Shown: in pieces, positions 1 through 5,792 of the stretch
How positions within the stretch are numbered: the first letter of the stretch is position 1
Layout of the letters: each line of letters begins with the position of its first letter
NCBI GenBank assembly: GCA_049318165.1
Contig: JBMOGW010000216.1
Coordinates: 1-5,953, forward strand
Direction of reading: 5' to 3'
Length of the DNA stretch: 5,953 nt
Origin: UBA668 sp049318165
GTDB lineage: Bacteria; Actinomycetota; Acidimicrobiia; Acidimicrobiales; Ilumatobacteraceae
Notes under the pieces: generated by a model
Told to the model about the DNA's origin: nothing
The model's database searches: none
The model's input: the letters and a program-made list of their open reading frames with translations, nothing else
Position numbers and translations under genes: made by a program

Positions 1-827
1 ACGTTGCCGAGGCTCTTCGACATCTTCTCGCCCTCGGCGTCGACCACGAACCCGTTGTGCATCCAGTGGTTGGCGAACTGCTTGCCGAGTGCGACGGCCT
101 GGGCCCGCTCGTTCTCGTGGTGCGGGAACTTCAGGTCCATGCCGCCGCAGTGCAGGTCGAAGCCTTCGCCCAACAGGTCGAGGCTCATCACCACGCACTC
201 GCTGTGCCAGCCCGGACGCCCGTCACCCCACGGCGACGGCCACGACGGCTCGCCCGGCTTCGACAGCTTCCACAGCGCGAAGTCGGCCGGGTGGCGCTTC
301 TGGTCGGCACCGAACACCTCGCGCTCGCCACCCCCCTCGAGCAGGTCGGTGAGACGTTGATTGGCCAACAGGCCGTAGTCCTCGACCGTTTCGACGCTGA
401 GGTACACACCGTCACCCGTGGTGTAGGCACGGCCGATGGCGATCAGTTCGCCGATCATGTCGACCATCTGGTCGACGTACTCGGTGGCGTGGGGGACGTC
501 GGTGGGGCGAGCGACGTTGAGCTTGCCCATTGCGTCGAACCACACCGTCTCGCACTTGTGCGTGATGTCCTGCCACGGCCGGCCTTCGCGGTTGGCACGG
601 TCGATGATCTTGTCGTCGATGTCGGTGATGTTCGACGCCAACCGCACGTGCAGTCCGCTCCACTCCAGGTATCGGCGCAGCACGTCGTACACGAGCGTGG
701 CGCGGCCGTGGCCGAGGTGGGGCGGGCCGTAGACCGTGGGGCCGCACAGGTAGATGCTCACCGTGCCGGGCTCGCGCAGTGCGAGCTCGCGGACCTGCCG
801 GGTGGCCGTGTCGTACAAGTGCAGCAT
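1..827 (-). CDS. cysS: Cysteinyl-tRNA synthetase, N-terminal 275 residues (partial)
   Basis: This cytoplasmic class I aminoacyl-tRNA synthetase charges tRNA-Cys with cysteine using ATP. Reading the minus strand from the ATG at 825-827 gives MLHLYDTATRQ, a typical CysRS start. The nucleotide-binding HIGH-type signature is HLGH at residues 37-40, inside CGPTVYGPPHLGHGR. The zinc ligands known in the family are all present with the right spacing: C28, C211 (in WHSEC), H236 and E240 (in FPHHENE). TDIDDKI lies at 68-74 and the KMSKS loop at 268-272, followed by LGN. The frame runs off the window edge, so the C-terminal anticodon-binding part is missing. WMHNGFVVDAEGEKMSKS is CysRS-like and unlike the mycothiol ligase MshC. 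I see no good Shine-Dalgarno upstream of the ATG. The gene is divergent from the FAS1 gene at 970. Confidence 0.96.
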   Translation of the reverse strand, partial: MLHLYDTATRQVRELALREPGTVSIYLCGPTVYGPPHLGHGRATLVYDVLRRYLEWSGLHVRLASNITDIDDKIIDRANREGRPWQDITHKCETVWFDAMGKLNVARPTDVPHATEYVDQMVDMIGELIAIGRAYTTGDGVYLSVETVEDYGLLANQRLTDLLEGGGEREVFGADQKRHPADFALWKLSKPGEPSWPSPWGDGRPGWHSECVVMSLDLLGEGFDLHCGGMDLKFPHHENERAQAVALGKQFANHWMHNGFVVDAEGEKMSKSLGN

Positions 828-844
828 GGGGTCACAGCCTACGA

Positions 845-883
845 GGCGGCGACCGACGGCCCGCGGCGAAAATCGTCGCCGCC
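845..883. repeat. Inverted repeat in the cysS leader/promoter region
   Basis: GGCGGCGAC at 845-853 is exactly complementary to GTCGCCGCC at 875-883, giving a 9-bp stem with a 21-nt loop. A competing stem is also possible: GCGGCGA at 863-869 with TCGCCGC at 876-882, 7 bp with a 6-nt loop. The two structures use the same right arm and are mutually exclusive. The repeat ends 18 nt upstream of the cysS start, so it would lie in the cysS 5' leader or promoter. In such GC-rich DNA, chance pairing of this size is possible. No T-box motif is visible. Confidence 0.4.
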
Positions 884-921
884 ACCCATCCGCCGAAGGA
901 TCGGCTCCGAACACCGGGCGC

Positions 922-945
922 ACTCCCAATTAGTGCTAACTCCCA
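922..945. promoter_or_regulatory. Palindrome flanked by a direct repeat, upstream of FAS1-A
   Basis: TTAGTGCTAA at 930-939 is a palindrome with 4-bp arms around a TG centre, an AT-rich island in GC-rich DNA. It is framed by a 7-bp direct repeat, ACTCCCA at 922-928 and 939-945, with starts 17 bp apart. It lies 25-48 bp upstream of the FAS1-A ATG, where a promoter or operator would be expected. I cannot assign confident -10 and -35 boxes. It resembles half a CIRCE element only superficially. Confidence 0.3.
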
Positions 946-969
946 CCCCCTCGTCTCCCAGGAGCACCC

Positions 970-1587
970 ATGAAGCGCAAGATTCTCGCCGCCCTCGGTC
1001 TCGGCCTGACGGCTGCCCTCGTCGTTCCGGCGGTCGCGCCGGCCGGCGCGGCCACCCGCCCGACCCTCGCCCAGATCCTGCTGGCCGACAGCAAGTTCGA
1101 CGCCAAGAACGGCTTCGACGCCAACCCCAACGACCTCGACATCGTCACCCAGGCCGTGCTGGCGTTCCCCACCCTCACCGCAGCGGCGAGCAACCCGGCG
1201 GCGAACCTGACCGTCTTCCTGCCCACCGACTACGCCTTCCGCAAGCTGGTGCGCGATCTGACCGGCAAGACCATCTACAAGGAGAGCGAGATCTTCGCCG
1301 CCGTCGTCGGCCTGGGCCTGCCCACCGTCGAGAAGGTGCTGACGTACCACATCCTCAGCGGCGCCCGCATCGACTACGCAACCGCCCTGAAGTCCGACGG
1401 TGCCGACCTCACCATGCTGAGCACCGACACGCTGACCGTCGACGTGCGTGGCACCTTCTTCAAGCGGATCTTCCTCGTCGACAAGGACCCGGATCTGCGT
1501 GACGCCAAGGTGGTCGCCGCCAACGTGCGTGCGTCGAACGGCATCGCCCACGTCATCGACCGGGTGCTCCTGCCCTTCAACGTCTGA
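970..1587 (+). CDS. Secreted fasciclin (FAS1) domain protein, FAS1-A
   Basis: The 205-residue product is an exported protein with a single FAS1 domain, a fold used for adhesion or extracellular binding; its ligand is unknown. Residues 1-27 form a Sec signal peptide: MKRK, a hydrophobic core, then AGA as a signal peptidase I site. The FAS1 domain covers about residues 31-204. The H1 motif is TVFLPTDYAF at 81-90, the central YH dipeptide is at 126-127 (TYHILSG), and the H2 motif is NGIAHVIDRVLLP at 190-202. FDANPNDLDI, just after the start of the domain, recurs in modified form in the paralogue at 5104. The ATG is supported by AGGAG at 960-964, 5 nt upstream. There is no lipobox or membrane anchor, so release or cell-wall association is inferred. 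The nearest well-known relatives are MPT70/MPT83-type mycobacterial proteins. Confidence 0.93.
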   Translation: MKRKILAALGLGLTAALVVPAVAPAGAATRPTLAQILLADSKFDAKNGFDANPNDLDIVTQAVLAFPTLTAAASNPAANLTVFLPTDYAFRKLVRDLTGKTIYKESEIFAAVVGLGLPTVEKVLTYHILSGARIDYATALKSDGADLTMLSTDTLTVDVRGTFFKRIFLVDKDPDLRDAKVVAANVRASNGIAHVIDRVLLPFNV

Positions 1588-1607
1588 GTCCCCCCACCTC
1601 AGGAACA

Positions 1608-1658
1608 CGCGGCCGGTCCGTGGCGCCACGAGCGCTGCGGGCCGGCCGTGAAGGTTTT
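1608..1658 (+). terminator. Hairpin terminator candidate after FAS1-A
   Basis: Arms 1608-1620 and 1638-1650 pair over 13 bp with two G-U wobbles; the core is CGGCCGGTCCG against CGGGCCGGCCG. The 17-nt loop overlaps a second palindrome, CGTGGCGCCACG at 1619-1630. A short T-run (GGTTTTCC, 1655-1658) follows. It begins about 20 bp after the FAS1-A stop, in the convergent gap with the haemoglobin gene. The T-run is short, so termination may be weak or Rho-assisted. Confidence 0.6.
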
Positions 1659-1679
1659 CCGGGCAGATGCCCGCCCGGA
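1658..1679. terminator. Small hairpin immediately downstream of the haemoglobin gene
   Basis: TCCGGGC at 1658-1664 pairs with GCCCGGA at 1673-1679, a 7-bp stem with an 8-nt loop. An alternative is CGGGCA at 1660-1665 with TGCCCG at 1668-1673. It starts 3 bp beyond the stop codon of the minus-strand haemoglobin gene. On the minus strand it is followed by AAAACC and not by a T-run, so it is not a classical intrinsic terminator. It may simply block or stabilise the 3' end. Confidence 0.35.
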
Positions 1680-1681
1680 CC

Positions 1682-2059
1682 TCAGCCCTCGGGGTCCTCG
1701 ACCACGGCGTCGCGACCCTGAGCGATCCAGTTCATCACCAGGTCGGCCTCGTCCGCGTCGACATCCAACTCCACGAGCACGTCCATCAGATGCGCCGCCA
1801 TCAGGCTGAAGTGGCGATGCGAGACACCGCGGCCGCGATGCGCCTCGCGCAAACCCTTCAGCCAGGGGGCCGCGGGGCCGCCGAGCGCCTCGCCGATCAT
1901 CTCGGTCAGGCGACGTCGCTGCGCCTCCATGTCGGTGGTGTGGAAGTACGGCGCCAGCTCCGGGTCGGCCTGCGCCTTGTCGTACAGCGCGGCAACGACA
2001 CCGGCGATCGCCGGGGCCCCGCCCAGCCGCTCGAACAGCGTCGTTGCGTCGGTCTCCAC
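1682..2059 (-). CDS. glbN: Group I truncated haemoglobin (trHbN-like)
   Basis: This is a small cytoplasmic haem protein of 125 residues, the usual length for the group. Relatives bind O2 and, in some bacteria, detoxify nitric oxide. The fold signature is clear: LFERLGG at 8-14, B10 Tyr at Y26 (ALYDK), LAPYFHTTDM at 35-44 with F39 as the likely CD1 Phe, ALGGP at 58-62, the proximal haem His at H74 (REAHRGRGV), then HRHFSL. I chose the GTG at 2057-2059 as start because it lies six codons before the first conserved residues. The same frame stays open to an ATG at 2210-2212, but that would add 51 Pro/Arg/Ser-rich residues foreign to the family. No strong ribosome-binding site is seen. Compared from memory with Mycobacterium trHbN, the distal positions appear to be E7 Gln (Q47) and E11 Leu (L51). 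The gene converges on FAS1-A and diverges from the LAL gene. Confidence 0.92.
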   Translation of the reverse strand: METDATTLFERLGGAPAIAGVVAALYDKAQADPELAPYFHTTDMEAQRRRLTEMIGEALGGPAAPWLKGLREAHRGRGVSHRHFSLMAAHLMDVLVELDVDADEADLVMNWIAQGRDAVVEDPEG

Positions 2060-2254
2060 GGCCCTAGTCCAGCACACCGACGAGGACAGCCCGCTCACGG
2101 ACAGCGGACGGGCGGGCGGGCCTGACCGAGAAGGCCGGCACCACACGGGCGCCGGGCGTACCGGGGGCACCGAGGGCGTGACGGGTACGGGACACGTCGA
2201 CGGGGGCTGCACGAAGGATCATGACCCCACTGTGCGCTCGTGCGGCTCGGGGCA

Positions 2255-2297
2255 CCTGAGTAGTGGCTACTCATTTCCCGGTCCGGGGGTACTCAGG
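2255..2297. promoter_or_regulatory. Operator-like palindrome with extra half-site upstream of the LAL gene
   Basis: TGAGTAGTGGCTACTCA at 2257-2273 is a perfect inverted repeat with 7-bp arms and a TGG centre. A third copy of the half-site, TACTCA, is at 2290-2295, 22 bp (about two helical turns) after the second. CCTGAGTA at 2255-2262 is also an exact complement of TACTCAGG at 2290-2297. The half-site occurs nowhere else I noticed in the window. The palindrome centre is about 67 bp upstream of the preferred LAL ATG and could also act on the divergent trHb gene, whose start is about 200 bp away. Which protein binds it is unknown; autoregulation by the LAL protein is one possibility. Confidence 0.55.
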
Positions 2298-2314
2298 ACC
2301 CCGTGCGCATACGC

Positions 2315-2320
2315 GATACT
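2315..2320 (+). promoter_or_regulatory. Possible -10 element of the LAL gene
   Basis: GATACT matches four of six positions of the TATAAT consensus and lies 11 bp before the preferred ATG at 2332. It predicts a transcription start a few bases before the ATG and hence an almost leaderless mRNA, in keeping with the absence of any Shine-Dalgarno. No good -35 box is visible at the expected spacing. Confidence 0.3.
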
Positions 2321-2331
2321 TCGCATTCGAC

Positions 2332-4974
2332 ATGGGAGCGTCAGCACTGGTGGTGGGCCGCGAACGCGAATTCGCGCAGGCCGTCGACGCATTGTCGCGC
2401 GGTCGTGGCGTCCAACTCGTCGGCCCCGCCGGCGTCGGCAAGAGCCGGCTCGCGGACGGTTTGGCCGGGTGGGCGGAGGACAGCGGCCACGCCGTCGTGC
2501 GCGTTCGGGCCACCTCCGGATCCAGCGAGCTGCCGCTGGGCGCGTTCGTGGCGCAGCTCGGCCGCGCCGAGCGCTTCCTCACCCCGATGTTCGCCGAGAT
2601 TCGCGACCGCATCCGCGAGCAGGCCGAGGGCCGCCCCGTCCTGTTGAGCGTGGACGACGTCGACCTGCTCGACGACGCCTCCGCCGTGCTCGTCCACCAG
2701 CTGGTCAGCGCCGGCGAGGCGACGTTGGTGGCGACGCTGCGCAGCGGCCGGATGGCGTCGGCCGAACTCGTCGACCTGGTGCAGCGCGGCGATGTGCTGC
2801 GCATGGAGGTCGGTACCTTCGACCGCTCGGCGACGGCAACGGTCGCCGAGGCGATCCTCGGGCGACCGCTCGACGACCGCGGCCACGAACGGCTGTGGGC
2901 ACTCAGCCGCGGCAACGCCCTGTTCGTGCACGAGCTGATCACGAACGCGCTCGAGCGCGGCCACGTCGCCGACGGGCCGGACGGCACTGCCGTGCTGGCC
3001 GAACTGCCGGTCGACGCGCCCCGACTCGCCGACGTCGTCCGCGGCCGCCTGACTGCGCTCGACCCCGCAGCCCATCAGGCGCTGCTGCACCTGGCGTTCG
3101 CCGAGCCCTGCGGCCCCGCCGAGCTGGCGAGCGTGGCCGACGCGTCCACGCTGGCGGCGTTGGAGGCCGCCGAACTGGTGTCGGGCGACCTCGACGGCAA
3201 CCGCCTGGTGCTGCGCATCAGCCATCCGCTCTACGGCGAGGTGCTGCGCTCGGGCACCGGCCACCTGCAACGTCGTGCCGTGCTGGCAACCCTGGCCCGG
3301 GACCTCCAAGCGACCGGGGCACGACGCCGCGCCGACGTCGTGAAGCTCGCCCGTCTGGCGGTTGACGGCGGTGTCTCGCTCGACCCGCAACTGCTGTCCC
3401 GAGCGGCATCCATCTCGTACCACGCAGGCGACCTGGTGCTCGCCGAGCGCATCAGCCGTCAGGCGTTCGACGCGACGAGCGGCTTCCTCCCCGGGCTCGA
3501 TCTGGCCAACTCGCTCACCGCGTTGGGCGAGCTGGAAGAGGCGCGGCGCCACATGGACGACTGGCGTTCGGTCGACCAGTCGAGCGGCGCGCAGATGGCC
3601 GTCGCGATGGTGGAGTCGCAGCTCGACTTCTGGGTTGCCGGCGACCTGCAACAGTCACGCGCCACCGTGGCCGCGGCGCTCGAGCGCGTCCCCGCCGACG
3701 ATCCCGGCACCACGCTCGTCACACGCGACGAGGTGCTCGCCAACCAGGCCGTGCACGAAGCGGTCGCGGCGAACTTCGCCGAGGCGTGGCGGCTCGCCGA
3801 GCCGCTACTGGCACACGGCCCCGACCAGGTGCTCATCCGTGCCTCGCTGGCGGCGGCGCATGCGCTGCGCATCAACGGCCGCTCGGAGGACGCCATCGAC
3901 GTGCTCGCCCGAGCGTTCGAGGCGTATTCGATCATCGGCCAAGAGGCCGTCAGCCTGTCGGAGCGGCTGATCCTCTCCGCTCGCTCGATGTGCCGCCTCT
4001 CCGCCGGCGACGCCGACGGCGCGAAGGCCGATGCCGAGGCAGCGCTGGCCAACGCTGTCAACGAAGCGCAGATCGGCATCGCCTCGTTGGCGCTCGCCGC
4101 GGCCGAGGTGTTCGCCGGCCGTGCCGCGGCGGCGCGGCCGCACGTCGAGCATGCCGCATCGCTGTGGTCGCGCACCAGCGGTGCCGGCGTCAGCCGCCGT
4201 TGGGTGCTTGCGGTCAGCGCGCTCGTGCACGCCAGCCTCGGCGACGTCGCCACCGCCGAGCGGTGGCTCGCGGAGTTCGAGGTGGACACCCATCCGGCGA
4301 GGGTGTTCGACTTCGGCGCCCACCTCGCCCGTGCCCGACTGCTGTTGGCGAAGGGCTTCCCGGAGGACGCGCGCACCGCCCTGCGCGACGCGCTGCCGGC
4401 CGCACGCGAGCGCGCCGACCAGGCCAGCGAGAGCGCGTTGCTGTACGAACTGCTGCGCCTCGACCGCGCCGACGAAGTGGCCGATCGTCTGGCCGAACTG
4501 GCCGTCGGTGCGCAGGGCCGCCAGTTCGCGGCAATGGACCTTCACGCTCGCGGCCTGCGCGGCGGCGACGCCGAACTGTTGGCCGAGGCAGCGAGCGCCT
4601 TCACCGCGTCCGGGCTGCACCTCTACGCCAGCGAGGCCTACGCGCACGGTGCCGACGCCGCCCGCCGGGCAGGCGACCAACGCACCGCCACCCGCCTGCT
4701 CGGCCTCGCCGCCGACGAGCGCGCGCAGTGCGACGTGGTGGTGACGCAGGCATCGATCGTGGACATCGGCCCAGTGGCGCTGACGCGCCGCGAGCGCGAG
4801 ATCGCGATGTTGGCGGCGCAGGGCCTCGCCAGCAAGGAGATCGGCGAGCGCCTCTTCATCTCGCGCCGCACCGCGGAGAACCATCTCGCCAAGGTGTACG
4901 ACAAGCTCGGTGTCCGCACCCGTGCCGAGTTGGCGCGTGTGATGGACGGCGGCGTGGCCGCGCTCGCATCCTGA
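2332..4974 (+). CDS. LAL-type LuxR family transcriptional regulator with N-terminal ATPase
   Basis: This is a cytoplasmic DNA-binding regulator of 880 residues, the usual size of the large ATP-binding LuxR (LAL) group. The N-terminus carries VGREREF at 8-14, Walker A GPAGVGKS at 31-38, Walker B in RPVLLSVDDVDLLD at 101-114, and TLRSG at about 135-139. The STAND-like GNALFVHEL block is at 194-202, with Ala where Pro is usual, and HPLYGEVLR is at 298-306. Residues of about 340-790 are Ala/Leu-rich helical repeats resembling TPRs, the likely sensor or interaction part. The C-terminal 65 residues (816-880) are a LuxR/GerE helix-turn-helix: LTRREREIAMLAAQGLASKE, then ISRRTAENHLAKVYDKLGV. An upstream in-frame GTG at 2263 would add 23 residues, but it falls inside the palindrome and the extension lacks family resemblance, so I prefer the ATG. 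The signal sensed and the target genes are not evident. It precedes FAS1-B by 129 bp on the same strand. Confidence 0.93.
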   Translation: MGASALVVGREREFAQAVDALSRGRGVQLVGPAGVGKSRLADGLAGWAEDSGHAVVRVRATSGSSELPLGAFVAQLGRAERFLTPMFAEIRDRIREQAEGRPVLLSVDDVDLLDDASAVLVHQLVSAGEATLVATLRSGRMASAELVDLVQRGDVLRMEVGTFDRSATATVAEAILGRPLDDRGHERLWALSRGNALFVHELITNALERGHVADGPDGTAVLAELPVDAPRLADVVRGRLTALDPAAHQALLHLAFAEPCGPAELASVADASTLAALEAAELVSGDLDGNRLVLRISHPLYGEVLRSGTGHLQRRAVLATLARDLQATGARRRADVVKLARLAVDGGVSLDPQLLSRAASISYHAGDLVLAERISRQAFDATSGFLPGLDLANSLTALGELEEARRHMDDWRSVDQSSGAQMAVAMVESQLDFWVAGDLQQSRATVAAALERVPADDPGTTLVTRDEVLANQAVHEAVAANFAEAWRLAEPLLAHGPDQVLIRASLAAAHALRINGRSEDAIDVLARAFEAYSIIGQEAVSLSERLILSARSMCRLSAGDADGAKADAEAALANAVNEAQIGIASLALAAAEVFAGRAAAARPHVEHAASLWSRTSGAGVSRRWVLAVSALVHASLGDVATAERWLAEFEVDTHPARVFDFGAHLARARLLLAKGFPEDARTALRDALPAARERADQASESALLYELLRLDRADEVADRLAELAVGAQGRQFAAMDLHARGLRGGDAELLAEAASAFTASGLHLYASEAYAHGADAARRAGDQRTATRLLGLAADERAQCDVVVTQASIVDIGPVALTRREREIAMLAAQGLASKEIGERLFISRRTAENHLAKVYDKLGVRTRAELARVMDGGVAALAS

Positions 4975-5006
4975 CGCCGACACCCGCCGGCAGATCCGAA
5001 AATCTC

Positions 5007-5035
5007 CTGTCCGGTTCGGCGCAACCGCCGATAGT
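5007..5035 (+). promoter_or_regulatory. Weak promoter candidate for FAS1-B
   Basis: GATAGT at 5030-5035 matches four of six -10 consensus bases. CTGTCC at 5007-5012, 17 bp upstream, is a poor -35. A start near 5042 would give a leader of about 60 nt that contains the 5069-5085 hairpin. Readthrough from the LAL gene is an alternative, since no clear terminator follows the LAL stop. Confidence 0.25.
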
Positions 5036-5068
5036 CGTGGCGTTCGAGGCTTCCCCCGGTCCCACACC

Positions 5069-5085
5069 GACGGACACCGTCCGTC
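5069..5085 (+). promoter_or_regulatory. Perfect inverted repeat in the FAS1-B leader
   Basis: GACGGACACCGTCCGTC has perfect 7-bp arms and a 3-nt centre. It ends 8 bp before the AGGAG ribosome-binding site of FAS1-B. It could be a DNA operator or, if transcribed, a stable hairpin next to the ribosome-binding site. It has the same 7-3-7 geometry as the palindrome upstream of the LAL gene but a different sequence. FAS1-A lacks an equivalent. Confidence 0.5.
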
Positions 5086-5103
5086 ACCAGTGCAGGAGCA
5101 TCC

Positions 5104-5784
5104 ATGTCTCGTCTGTCCCGCGCCGCCCGGCGCACGGCCGCCGTCACCGGCCTCGTCGGTGCGTGCCTCGCCCCGTTCATCCTCCCCCCGTCGGCCTCCG
5201 CTGGTACGTCGACGCTGTTGCCGCCGCCCGTGCCGGCGACCACCGTCCCCCACACCACGCCGGCACCGAAGCCGCAGACCATCGCCGGGCTGCTGGCGCC
5301 CTTCGCGGCGGGCTTCGACATCGACAACAACAACTTCAACGTCGCCACCCACCTCGTCCTGAAGTTCCCCGACCTCGTCGCTGCGGCCACGAAGCCGGGC
5401 AACGTGACGGTGTTCCTGCCCACCGACTACGCGTTCCGGCGCCTGGTGAAGGCGCTCACCGGCACGGTCGTGGTGGACGAGTCCAAGCTGGTCTCGACCC
5501 TGATGTTGATGGGCAAGGACCGCATCGGTCACCTGCTGCGCCACCACGTGGCGCCCGGCGTTCGCGTGCAGTACCGCCGGCTCGCCAACGGCACGGTGCC
5601 GACGCTGCGCACGCTCGATGGCGGGCGCCTGGCGGTGAAGGTCACCACGAGGCCGCGCCGCACCGTCTGGCTCGGCGACGCAGCACCTGCCCTCACCGAC
5701 GCGAAGGTGATCCGAGCGGACGTGATCGCCTCCAACGGGCTGCTCCACGTCGTCGACCAGGTCATCCTGCCCTTCGCACCCTGA
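5104..5784 (+). CDS. Exported fasciclin (FAS1) domain protein, FAS1-B (possible lipoprotein)
   Basis: The 226-residue product is a second single-domain FAS1 protein, paralogous to FAS1-A. The N-terminus has twin Arg-containing basic residues, a hydrophobic stretch, and two possible processing sites. LVGAC with Cys21 fits the general lipobox pattern, while ASA ending at residue 33 fits signal peptidase I. A Pro/Thr-rich linker follows at about 37-57. The FAS1 domain spans about 58-225, with FDIDNNNFNV at 71-80, H1 TVFLPTDYAF at 102-111 (identical to FAS1-A) and H2 NGLLHVVDQVILP at 211-223. The usual Tyr of the central YH pair is His here (RHHVAPG, 146-152). AGGAG at 5094-5098 supports the ATG; CAGGAGCATCCATG differs from the FAS1-A start region by one base. 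The role is adhesion or surface binding by family analogy; the ligand is unknown. Confidence 0.92.
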   Translation: MSRLSRAARRTAAVTGLVGACLAPFILPPSASAGTSTLLPPPVPATTVPHTTPAPKPQTIAGLLAPFAAGFDIDNNNFNVATHLVLKFPDLVAAATKPGNVTVFLPTDYAFRRLVKALTGTVVVDESKLVSTLMLMGKDRIGHLLRHHVAPGVRVQYRRLANGTVPTLRTLDGGRLAVKVTTRPRRTVWLGDAAPALTDAKVIRADVIASNGLLHVVDQVILPFAP

Positions 5785-5792
5785 TCGGGCGT

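Larger units (their letters stand above)
2060..2331. other. Divergent intergenic region between trHb and LAL regulator
   Basis: No convincing gene is present here. The frames that are open are Pro/Arg/Gly-rich shadows without a recognisable domain. The region must hold promoters for both flanking genes. Its trHb-proximal half is GC-rich and shows no clear motif. Its LAL-proximal part is more AT-rich and contains the palindrome and half-sites described separately. Confidence 0.6.

Noticed and set aside
1..827. Mycothiol ligase MshC as identity of the first gene
   Set aside because: The WMHNGFV...GEKMSKSLGN block and the opening MLHLYDTATR match CysRS better than MshC.
828..883. T-box riboswitch upstream of cysS
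   Set aside because: No T-box consensus, specifier-loop stem or terminator T-run can be found in this short leader.
930..939. Possible CIRCE (HrcA) heat-shock operator
   Set aside because: TTAGTGCTAA resembles parts of the CIRCE arms, but the N9 spacer and the full TTAGCACTC/GAGTGCTAA arms are absent.
57..1502. Plus-strand frame of 481 codons across cysS and FAS1-A
   Set aside because: It is antisense to cysS with all its catalytic motifs and out of frame with FAS1-A. It contains only low-complexity Arg/Pro sequence.
1929..3365. Plus-strand frame of 478 codons over trHb and LAL
   Set aside because: It is an Arg/Gly/Pro-rich shadow of the LAL gene and antisense to the haemoglobin gene.
4997..5004. 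Octamer CGAAAATC shared about 105 bp upstream of both FAS1 starts (867-874 and 4997-5004)
   Set aside because: It is only eight bases with no wider similarity around it, and the first copy lies in the loop region near cysS. Chance is a sufficient explanation.
3805..5748. Long minus-strand frame of 647 codons
   Set aside because: It lies antisense to the LAL and FAS1-B genes, has shadow-like composition (Gly/Arg/Val/His runs) and has no recognisable domain. The same applies to the minus frames at 2341-3651 and 832-1629.
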